Below, in pieces: positions 7,112 through 13,357 of a stretch of DNA of 15,810 nt. The translations under genes were made by a program, and so were the position numbers. The stretch lies in the NCBI GenBank assembly GCA_964465065.1, contig CAYXHZ010000069.1, positions 1 through 15,810 of the forward strand. The letters run 5' to 3'. Under the pieces are notes generated by a model. It was not told where the DNA came from. It saw only the letters and a list, made by a program, of their open reading frames with translations, and did not search any database. This DNA comes from CAYMND01 sp964465065 (GTDB lineage Bacteria > Acidobacteriota > Aminicenantia > UBA2199). Numbering within the stretch: the stretch's first letter is position 1; each line of letters begins with the position of its first letter.

Positions 7112-7723
7112 ATGTTGGAACATTACCTGAGCCTGTTCATCAAGTCCATTTTCATCGAAAACATGGCCCTGGCCTTCTTTCTGGGCATGTGTACCTTCCT
7201 GGCCATTTCCAAGCGGGTGGAGACCTCGCTGGGACTGGGGGTGGCGGTAATCGTCGTCCAGGCCATTACCGTTCCGGCCAACAACCTGATCTACAACCAT
7301 GTGCTCAAGGCCGGAGCGCTTTCCTGGCTGGGTCTGGGCGATCTCGACCTGACATTTCTGGGGCTGATCACCTACATCGGCGTCATCGCCGCCATCGTGC
7401 AAATCCTGGAAATGGTTCTGGACAAGTACGTCCCCTCCCTGTACAACGCCCTGGGCATCTTCCTGCCCCTGATCACGGTCAACTGCGCCATCCTGGGCGG
7501 GTCGCTGCTGATGGTCGAACGAAACTACAGCTTCGGTGACAGCGTCGTCTACGGTCTGGGTTCGGGTATCGGTTGGGCTTTGGCCATCATCACCCTGTCC
7601 GGTATCCGGTACAAGATGAAGTACAGCAACGTTCCGTCCGGTTTGCGAGGATTGGGCATAACCTTCATCACCGCCGGACTGCTGGCGGTCACTTTCATGC
7701 TCTTTTCAGGCATTCAACTGTAG
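7112..7723 (+). CDS. nqrE: Na+-translocating NADH:quinone reductase subunit E
   Basis: A 203-residue membrane subunit, paralogous to NqrD, with about six transmembrane helices. C27 (GMCTFLAIS) and C125 (LITVNCAILGG) are the expected ligands of the NqrD/NqrE intramembrane iron-sulfur centre. The N-terminal block HYLSLFIKSIFIENMALAFF is typical of the family. The ATG at 7112 lies 1 nt after the nqrD stop, with GGAAGAGGAA as ribosome site inside nqrD. The gap to nqrF is 8 nt. Confidence 0.95.
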   Translation: MLEHYLSLFIKSIFIENMALAFFLGMCTFLAISKRVETSLGLGVAVIVVQAITVPANNLIYNHVLKAGALSWLGLGDLDLTFLGLITYIGVIAAIVQILEMVLDKYVPSLYNALGIFLPLITVNCAILGGSLLMVERNYSFGDSVVYGLGSGIGWALAIITLSGIRYKMKYSNVPSGLRGLGITFITAGLLAVTFMLFSGIQL

Positions 7724-7731
7724 AGGTCAAG

Positions 7732-8964
7732 ATGAGTGGAACGGTACTGATCGTTTCCGGCGTGGTCATGTTCACGGTGGTCGTACTCTCGCTGGTGGTT
7801 CTGATCCTGTTCGCCAAATCCAAGCTGGTGCAGGCCGGCGATGTAACCGTGGTCATCAACGATGATCCCGAGCATACCCTGAAAGTCAGTGCCGGCGGCA
7901 AACTGCTCAACGCCTTGGCCGATCAGAAGATATTCGTGTCTTCGGCCTGCGGCGGCGGCGGTACTTGCGGCCAGTGCAAGGTGATCGTCCGCCAGGGCGG
8001 CGGCGATGTGCTGCCGACCGAGAAGGCGCAGCTCAACCGGCGCCAGATCCGGGAGGGCGTCCGGCTGTCCTGCCAGGTACCGGTCAAGCAGGATCTGAAA
8101 ATCGAAATCGCTCCCGAGGTTTTCCATGTCAGGCGTTGGCAGTGCCGGGTGCGCTCCAACCGCAACGTGGCCACATTCATCAAGGAGCTGGTTTTGGAGC
8201 TGCCTACGGGTGAAGAGGTCAATTTCCGGGCCGGAGGCTACATCCAGATCGAAGCGCCGCGTCATTCGCTGCAATACCGTGATTTCGCCATCGAACCGGA
8301 ATTCCGTGACGATTGGGACAAGTTCGGGATGTGGCGCTACCGCTCGCAGGTTGACGAACCGGTGACTCGGGCCTATTCCATGGCCAATTATCCTCTGGAG
8401 AAGGGCATCATCATGCTCAACGTCCGTGTGGCCACACCGCCGCCGCACAAGCCGGATGCACCGCCGGGCATGATGTCTTCCTATATTTTCAACCTCAAGC
8501 CGGGGGACAGGGTGTACATCACCGGACCCTACGGAGAATTTTTCGCCAGGGACAGCGAAAACGAGATGGTCTTCATCGGTGGCGGCGCCGGCATGGCACC
8601 GCTGCGTTCGCATATTCTCGACCAGCTGAAAAGGCTGGGTTCCCAGCGTAAAATGACCTACTGGTACGGCGCCCGTTCGCTGCGGGAAATTTTTTATCAC
8701 CAGGAGTTCGATAAACTGGCCGACGATTATCCAAACTTCAGCTGGCATGTCGCCCTGTCCGAACCCAGACCCGAGGACAACTGGAACGGACATATCGGCT
8801 TCATCCACCAGGTGCTGTTCGAGCAGTACCTCAAAAACCATCCGGCTCCGGAGGACTGCGAATACTACATCTGCGGACCGCCGCTGATGCTGTCGGCCGT
8901 ACTCAAGCTTCTCGACGATTTGGGCGTGGAGAAGGAGAACATCCTTTTTGACGATTTCGGGTGA
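7732..8964 (+). CDS. nqrF: Na+-translocating NADH:quinone reductase subunit F
   Basis: The electron-entry subunit, 410 residues: it oxidises NADH at the cytoplasmic face. One N-terminal membrane helix (about 4-28) is followed by a plant-type 2Fe-2S ferredoxin domain with C73, C79, C82 and C114 (CX5CX2C...C). A ferredoxin-NADP reductase-like module comes next: R213-A-Y215-S216 for FAD, GGGAGMAP at 283-290 for the nucleotide, and CGPP at 381-384 near the hydride-transfer site. All residues needed for catalysis are visible. The start follows GAGGTCAAG closely, 8 nt after nqrE. Confidence 0.96.
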   Translation: MSGTVLIVSGVVMFTVVVLSLVVLILFAKSKLVQAGDVTVVINDDPEHTLKVSAGGKLLNALADQKIFVSSACGGGGTCGQCKVIVRQGGGDVLPTEKAQLNRRQIREGVRLSCQVPVKQDLKIEIAPEVFHVRRWQCRVRSNRNVATFIKELVLELPTGEEVNFRAGGYIQIEAPRHSLQYRDFAIEPEFRDDWDKFGMWRYRSQVDEPVTRAYSMANYPLEKGIIMLNVRVATPPPHKPDAPPGMMSSYIFNLKPGDRVYITGPYGEFFARDSENEMVFIGGGAGMAPLRSHILDQLKRLGSQRKMTYWYGARSLREIFYHQEFDKLADDYPNFSWHVALSEPRPEDNWNGHIGFIHQVLFEQYLKNHPAPEDCEYYICGPPLMLSAVLKLLDDLGVEKENILFDDFG

Positions 8965-8989
8965 GTTACTGTAAAAAAACGGTGAAGAG

Positions 8990-10009
8990 ATGAAACTGAA
9001 GCATACGATTCCCTTTCTGTCTATTCTGGTTTTCTGGGCCTGTCAGCGCTCCGGCGCACCCAGTGAGGCAACTGCCGAATTTCATGGCCGGACCATGGGG
9101 ACGGTCTATACCATCAAAGCGGTCCTGCCGCCCTCACTTGACCGGGAACTGGCGCGGCAGCGCATCGAGCAGACCCTGAAAAGAGTCAACGAACTGATGT
9201 CCACCTACGACCCGGAATCGGAGTTGTCCCGGTTCAACCGCAGTGAAGCCGGCGTATGGTTTCCGGTAGCCCCCGAAACCATGCAGGTCCTTACGGCGGC
9301 AGTGCAGGTCGGAAACATGAGCGGCGGTGCCCTGGACATCACGGTCGGACCTCTGGTCAATCTCTGGGGCTTTGGTCCAAAACAACGTTCAGTCCAAACG
9401 CCGTCCGAGCAGGCCCTGGCCGAGGCCAGGAATCTGGTCGGTTTGGATAAGCTCCGGCTGCAAACGGCCCCGGCTGCGGTCTGGAAAGAGAAGCGCGATA
9501 TGTACTGCGACCTTTCCGCCGTGGCCAAAGGCTTCGGGGTAGACCTGGTGGCCTCGGCACTGGTGGACATGGGGGTCGGATCGTGTATGGTCGAAATCGG
9601 CGGAGAAGTCCGCTCAGTCGGTCGCAAGCCGGATGGTCAGGCCTGGCGGATCGGCGTCGCGGTGCCGGACGGATCGCAACGGGTGTCCAGGGTGTTGGAG
9701 ATCACCGACATGGCCGTGGCGACTTCCGGCGACTACCAGAATTATTACGAAATCGACGGCAAACGATTCTCGCATACCATCGATCCGCAAACCGGCCGTC
9801 CGATCGATCATCACCTGGCATCGGTGACGGTCGTGCACGACAATTGCCTGATGGCCGATGCCTGGGCGACCGCCCTGGATGTACTGGGGCCGGAAAAAGG
9901 CATGGCCTTGGCGGAAGAACGAAAATTGGCCGCCCTGTTCATCGTCCGGGAAGCGCAGGGCTTCATCGAGCGGCGCAGCAGCGCGATGTCGGCCTTCGTC
10001 AGGGAATGA
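8990..10009 (+). CDS. apbE: FAD:protein FMN transferase ApbE
   Basis: Transfers FMN from FAD through a phosphoester bond to a threonine of target proteins, here surely NqrB and NqrC. It is 339 residues long and acts in the periplasm. Residues 1-18 are a signal sequence ending FWAC, with C18 a possible lipidation site; the lipobox is poor at -3 and -2 (Phe, Trp), but many ApbE proteins are lipoproteins. Family motifs in order: FHGRTMGTVYTI near residue 31, STYDPESELSRFN, GALDITVGPLVNLWGFG, the flavin/Mg-binding DLSAVAKGFGVD near 174, IGGEVRSVG, TSGDYQNYYEIDGKRFSHTI, DPQTGRP, and DAWATAL. It lies 25 nt after nqrF with a weak GGTGAAGAG site, so it is part of the nqr operon. Confidence 0.94.
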   Translation: MKLKHTIPFLSILVFWACQRSGAPSEATAEFHGRTMGTVYTIKAVLPPSLDRELARQRIEQTLKRVNELMSTYDPESELSRFNRSEAGVWFPVAPETMQVLTAAVQVGNMSGGALDITVGPLVNLWGFGPKQRSVQTPSEQALAEARNLVGLDKLRLQTAPAAVWKEKRDMYCDLSAVAKGFGVDLVASALVDMGVGSCMVEIGGEVRSVGRKPDGQAWRIGVAVPDGSQRVSRVLEITDMAVATSGDYQNYYEIDGKRFSHTIDPQTGRPIDHHLASVTVVHDNCLMADAWATALDVLGPEKGMALAEERKLAALFIVREAQGFIERRSSAMSAFVRE

Positions 10010-10013
10010 AGCG

Positions 10014-10169
10014 ATGGCTCTGCTCAAACTTATTCTGATCGCTTGTTTCACATTTCTGTGTTTCGGCGGGGTGCTGCTACTGGCGCTGATCCGCAAACAG
10101 AGACGCAAGGCTCAATGCCATGAACGAAACGAAGGGCGCTGTCAAAGCTGCAGTTGTGATCGGTTCTGA
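10014..10169 (+). CDS. nqrM: NqrM-like maturation factor, short cysteine-rich membrane protein
   Basis: A 51-residue protein starting 4 nt after the apbE stop. It has one N-terminal membrane helix (about residues 4-26, containing C11 and C16), a basic RKQRRK stretch at 27-32, and a cysteine-rich tail with C35, C43, C46 and C48. NqrM (formerly DUF539) is a small single-helix protein with four conserved cysteines, found at the end of nqr operons after apbE and needed for NQR maturation, presumably by delivering iron to the NqrD/E site. Position, topology and four tail cysteines fit. Length (usually about 70-85) and cysteine spacing do not match the usual GSCGG plus CDC pattern, so the name rests largely on context. 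Confidence 0.6.
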   Translation: MALLKLILIACFTFLCFGGVLLLALIRKQRRKAQCHERNEGRCQSCSCDRF

Positions 10170-10192
10170 TCGGGTAAAGCGGCCGGCCTGCC

Positions 10193-10588
10193 TCAGCGCC
10201 GGGTGACCTTTCCGTCCTGAGTCGACGGCAAGGTCTGCGCTTCCGTTGCCTTTTTTTTCAGCTTGATCTTCAGGGTCAGTGTCTGCTCTGCGCTGATGGC
10301 GGCGGTGTTGACGACCTGAGTCTGGAACCCTTCCAGCTCGAAAGTCACGCGGTAGGCGCTGGGGGGTATGGTTATGAAGCGGAACTTGCCTTTTTTGTCG
10401 GAAGAGCGCGTCATCTGGTTACCGTTGTTCAAATCGGTGGCCGTGATCAGCACGTCTTTGAGGGGGTTTCCCGATTCATCTTCGCTGACCTTGCCGGTTA
10501 TATTGGCGGTAGTCTGCTGACAGTACAAGGAAGAAACGGCGAAAAATGTAATCAGCACGATGATGAAAAAACCATATCTCGACTTCAT
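10193..10588 (-). CDS. Exported single-domain carboxypeptidase-regulatory-like protein
   Basis: A 131-residue protein: signal peptide at residues 1-23 (hydrophobic 6-20, then SSLYC), followed by a beta-sandwich of the CarboxypepD_reg type (about 27-111). The signature is ITGKV...GNPLKDVLITATDL...T...DKKGKFRFITIPPSAYRVTFELEGFQT. A basic KLKKKATE linker and an unstructured end follow. Such domains usually sit at the N-terminus of TonB-dependent receptors or in large surface proteins; here the domain stands alone. The ATG at 10586-10588 has a perfect AGGAGG upstream, so the longer upstream frame to 10687 is not used. It is convergent with nqrM at 23 bp and has its own promoter region. Function is unknown, perhaps binding at the envelope. 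Confidence 0.75.
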   Translation of the reverse strand: MKSRYGFFIIVLITFFAVSSLYCQQTTANITGKVSEDESGNPLKDVLITATDLNNGNQMTRSSDKKGKFRFITIPPSAYRVTFELEGFQTQVVNTAAISAEQTLTLKIKLKKKATEAQTLPSTQDGKVTRR

Positions 10589-10616
10589 AAATCCTCCTGT
10601 TGAATGACAAAAATAA

Positions 10617-10622
10617 ATTATA
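10617..10622 (-). promoter_or_regulatory. -10 element for the carboxypeptidase-regulatory-like gene
   Basis: The minus strand reads TATAAT exactly, about 28 nt before the ATG and ahead of the AGGAGG site. No good -35 is visible at 16-18 bp; the sequence there is only T-rich. Confidence 0.4.
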
Positions 10623-10777
10623 TGATTAGCATACCTGCACGAAAAAATATAGGGGAAATCATTCCTTTTACACAAAATTCTTTCCAAATAAAACTGATCT
10701 TCTGCTGAACCTTATAGGAGATCTCACCTTCATGGCGATCGGTAAATTCTTGAAAAGAAACAATGTTAGGCCTGGGG
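10623..10777. other. AT-rich intergenic stretch without a gene
   Basis: This part of the 189-bp gap is clearly richer in A and T than the genes on either side. A 25-codon plus-strand frame starts at 10732 behind a TAGGAG but runs antisense into the next gene, so I do not call it. The segment CCTGGGGTCAGTTCAGG (10771-10787) has CCTG/CAGG ends and resembles the edges of degenerate interspersed repeats, but no second copy is in the window. Confidence 0.4.
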
Positions 10778-11044
10778 TCAGTTCAGGTAGCGATCCGGAT
10801 CGCGGTTGAACTCCTGGAGGCATTTCTCGGAGCAGAAGTGGTAGCTTTCTTTTTTATGTCTGCCGATGACGGCCTGACTGCGCGGAATGAAGGCGCCGCA
10901 GACCGGATCGCGCTCCATGGGCTCCGGGAGTTTGTCGGTGGTGCGTTTGGATGAGGCGGCCGGGGCTTTCCACAGCAGCTTGTACAGCACGTAGCCCATC
11001 AGGCCGACGAAGAAAAGACGCAGCAGAATCCAGGCCACGCCCAT
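10778..11044 (-). CDS. Membrane-anchored TRASH/YHS-like metal-binding protein
   Basis: An 88-residue protein with one N-terminal membrane helix (about residues 4-24), a Pro/Lys-rich linker, and a C-terminal TRASH/YHS-like domain: C49 in DPVCGAF, then C71 and C75 in YHFCSEKC. The spacing C-x21-C-x3-C matches the TRASH pattern for binding a transition metal such as Cu, Zn or Fe. The end FNRDPDRYLN is the normal end of such domains, so the protein is complete. The ATG lies 1 nt after the stop of the FAD oxidoreductase, with a GGAG about 13 nt upstream, so translation is probably coupled. It may serve as a metal sensor or chaperone, or be an accessory of the oxidoreductase; the role is inference. 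Confidence 0.8.
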   Translation of the reverse strand: MGVAWILLRLFFVGLMGYVLYKLLWKAPAASSKRTTDKLPEPMERDPVCGAFIPRSQAVIGRHKKESYHFCSEKCLQEFNRDPDRYLN

Positions 11045-11045
11045 A

Positions 11046-12179
11046 TTATTTCATCAGCTCCAATCGGGAATAGTCGCGCTCCAGTTTGAATTCCGACCAT
11101 TCGTAGGGATAGCTGCCGTCCAGAATGATCTGACTGATGAACCTGCCGACCGCCGGACCGAACATGAAGCCGTGGCCCGACATGCCGCAGGCCAGATAGA
11201 AACCTTTCAGCGGTGTCTTGTCGATGATCGGGCTTAGGTCCGGGGTATTGTCGTAACTGCCGGCCCAGTGGCGTATGACATGGGCCTTTTCCAGTTCGGG
11301 CACCAGGCGCACCGCCCGCTTGGCCATTTCGGAGATGAATTCGATGGTCGATTGCCGGTTGGTGCCGGGGACGTTGGGTACGGGGGAGTAGCAACCGATC
11401 ACCTGGCCGGTGAGCATCTGGTGAAAGTAGCAGCCGTCCGGGCGGTAATCGACCAGCATGGGGTCGAAAAGGTGCGGTAGACGGTCGGTGATGAAGGCTT
11501 CGTGTCGTTCGGGGGCGACCCGGACGTTGATGCCGGCCAATTCGCCGATACGGGCGGCGTCCGGCCCGGCGGCGTTCACGATGACATCGGCATGGAAGGT
11601 CTCCCCATCCGCAGTGCGGACGCCGATGACCCGGTCGCCCTGGCGCAGGATCTCGCAGACCTCGCTGAACATACGCAGCTGCGAACCGTTCCGTTTGATT
11701 CCTTCCAGGTAGCCGTGGAGAACCTTGAACGGGTAGGCCTGGCCGTCATCCGGGCTGTAAACCCCGCCGTGCAGACCATCGCAGTTGAGTGCCGGGACCA
11801 GGGACTGGCAATCTTGAGCGGACAGAATGCGTACATCGACACCCAGATCCTTCTGCAGTCTGGCCACAGTGCGAAAGGATTCGAGCCGTTCCGGATTATG
11901 GGCCAGAAACAGGTAGCCGTTCTGGGCGAATTCCACCGAAAAACCGAATTCATCCTGCATGGTTTTAAATTGGGCCAGGCTTTCCTGCATCAGCCGGATC
12001 GAGGCCTCGGTGGAGAACTGCACCCGAATGCCGCCGATGCAGCGTCCGGTCGAGCCGCTGGCCGGGAACTGCCTTTCCAGAACCAGAACCTTGGCCTGGC
12101 GTTTGCTCAGCTGATAGGCGGAAGACAGGCCGGATATTCCGCCACCGATGACGATGATGTCGGCATTCATGTTGCTCAT
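11046..12179 (-). CDS. FAD-dependent oxidoreductase, DAO (glycine/D-amino-acid oxidase) family
   Basis: A 377-residue flavoprotein. The Rossmann FAD motif is I11-GGGISG (12-17) with the ribose-binding acid E35 in VLVLERQ. GSTGRCIGGIRVQFS follows near residue 43. The C-terminus carries WAGSYDNTPDLSPIID and YLACGMSGHGFMFGPAVGRF, typical of sarcosine oxidase beta-like and dimethylglycine dehydrogenase-like proteins. It should oxidise a secondary or N-methyl amine or an amino acid; the substrate cannot be named. I start at the ATG at 12177-12179, close to the Rossmann strand and 13 nt after the acyl-CoA dehydrogenase stop. The frame extends upstream to 12257, but that would overlap the previous gene. 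No strong Shine-Dalgarno site is present, so coupling to the upstream gene is likely. Confidence 0.88.
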   Translation of the reverse strand: MSNMNADIIVIGGGISGLSSAYQLSKRQAKVLVLERQFPASGSTGRCIGGIRVQFSTEASIRLMQESLAQFKTMQDEFGFSVEFAQNGYLFLAHNPERLESFRTVARLQKDLGVDVRILSAQDCQSLVPALNCDGLHGGVYSPDDGQAYPFKVLHGYLEGIKRNGSQLRMFSEVCEILRQGDRVIGVRTADGETFHADVIVNAAGPDAARIGELAGINVRVAPERHEAFITDRLPHLFDPMLVDYRPDGCYFHQMLTGQVIGCYSPVPNVPGTNRQSTIEFISEMAKRAVRLVPELEKAHVIRHWAGSYDNTPDLSPIIDKTPLKGFYLACGMSGHGFMFGPAVGRFISQIILDGSYPYEWSEFKLERDYSRLELMK

Positions 12180-12192
12180 TGGTCGTACTCGA

Positions 12193-13338
12193 TTATTTTC
12201 CCGAACCCAGAATTTCCAGGGAGATGACATGGCGCTGGATTTCGTTCGTGCCTTCATAGATTTGCAGCAGCTTGGCGTCGCGCATCATCTTCTCGACCGG
12301 GTATTCTTTCATGTAGCCGTAACCGCCCATGATCTGGACGGCTTCGACGGTTGTCCTCATGGCTACGTCGGTGGCCATGACCTTGGCCATGGCCGACTCT
12401 TTGGAAGCTTTCAACTTGTTGTCCAGCATCCAGGCTGAACGGTGAACCAGCAGGCGGGCGGCATCGATCTCGATGGCCATGTCGGCCAGTTTGAAGGCGT
12501 TGATCTGGAAATTGGCGATCGGTTTGCCAAACTGGGTCCGGGTCTTGGCGTATTGAAGAGCCTCTTCGTAAGCGGCGCGGGCCACGCCCAAACCTCCGGC
12601 ACCGACGGCTGGACGGGCATAATCGAGGGTCTTCATGGCCACGATGAAGCCGTGTCCTTCCTTGCGGATCAGGTTTTTGGCCGGAACATGGACATCGTCG
12701 AAGAAAAGCTCGACGGTGTTGGAAGCCCGGTGACCCATTTTGTTTTCCTTTTTGCCGACTTTGACGCCGGGGCTGTTCATGGGCACGATGAAGGCCGACA
12801 GACCACGGGCGCCGCGACTGCGGTCGGTGGAGGCGAAAATAACACCGAGATCTGCGACGCCACCGTTGGTGATGAAGGTCTTGGAGCCGTTGATGATGTA
12901 TTCATCGCCCTTCTTGACGGCACTGGTGCGGATGGCCGAGTTGTCCGAACCGGCTTCCCGTTCGGTCAGACCGAAGCAGCCGAACGACATCTTTTCGGTC
13001 AACGGGGTGAGAAACTCCTTCTTCTGTTCCTCGCTGCCGAACAGGACGATGGGCAGAGTGGCCAGGGTGTTGGACATAATGGAGGTGTACATGCCGGTGC
13101 AGCCCCAGGACAACTCTTCGCAGCAGATGGCGTTCTGCAGTTGCGAAAAACCGGTGCCGCCGTATTCCATCGGGATACCCGAGGTCAGAAAGCCCATTTC
13201 AAAAGCTTTTTCCATGACCGGGAACGGGAATTCGTTCTTTTCGTCGTATTCAGCGGCCACCGGGCGCATTTCCTGGGCGGCGAACTGGTGGGTCAAATCC
13301 TTCAATTCTAGTTGTTCATCGGAAATCGAGAAATCCAT
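12193..13338 (-). CDS. Acyl-CoA dehydrogenase
   Basis: A 381-residue FAD enzyme of the short/medium/branched-chain type, oxidising acyl-CoA to enoyl-CoA and passing electrons to electron-transfer flavoprotein. The N-terminal helical domain (1-120) contains FTxEQ-like ISDEQLELKD. The FAD-contact strand is CFGLTEREAGSDNSAIRTSA near 126-145, followed by the second FAD motif FITNGGVADL. The C-terminal domain has RTQFGKPIANFQ and QIMGGYGYMKEYPVEKMMRDAK. The catalytic base is E362 in IYEGTNEIQR, the position used by short- and medium-chain enzymes. AAGGAG lies 5 nt before the ATG, and the kinase gene ends 19 bp upstream. Chain-length specificity cannot be read; no ETF genes are in the window. Confidence 0.95.
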   Translation of the reverse strand: MDFSISDEQLELKDLTHQFAAQEMRPVAAEYDEKNEFPFPVMEKAFEMGFLTSGIPMEYGGTGFSQLQNAICCEELSWGCTGMYTSIMSNTLATLPIVLFGSEEQKKEFLTPLTEKMSFGCFGLTEREAGSDNSAIRTSAVKKGDEYIINGSKTFITNGGVADLGVIFASTDRSRGARGLSAFIVPMNSPGVKVGKKENKMGHRASNTVELFFDDVHVPAKNLIRKEGHGFIVAMKTLDYARPAVGAGGLGVARAAYEEALQYAKTRTQFGKPIANFQINAFKLADMAIEIDAARLLVHRSAWMLDNKLKASKESAMAKVMATDVAMRTTVEAVQIMGGYGYMKEYPVEKMMRDAKLLQIYEGTNEIQRHVISLEILGSGK

Positions 13339-13357
13339 TGCTTCTCCTTTGCAAAAC

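Noticed and set aside
10771..10787. Possible remnant of an interspersed (REP-like) repeat, CCTGGGGTCAGTTCAGG
   Set aside because: Only one copy exists in the window, the arms are 4 bp, and no transposase is nearby.
10732..10809. A 25-codon plus-strand frame behind TAGGAG in the AT-rich gap
   Set aside because: It is very short, its last third is antisense to the TRASH-domain gene, and it has no recognisable features.
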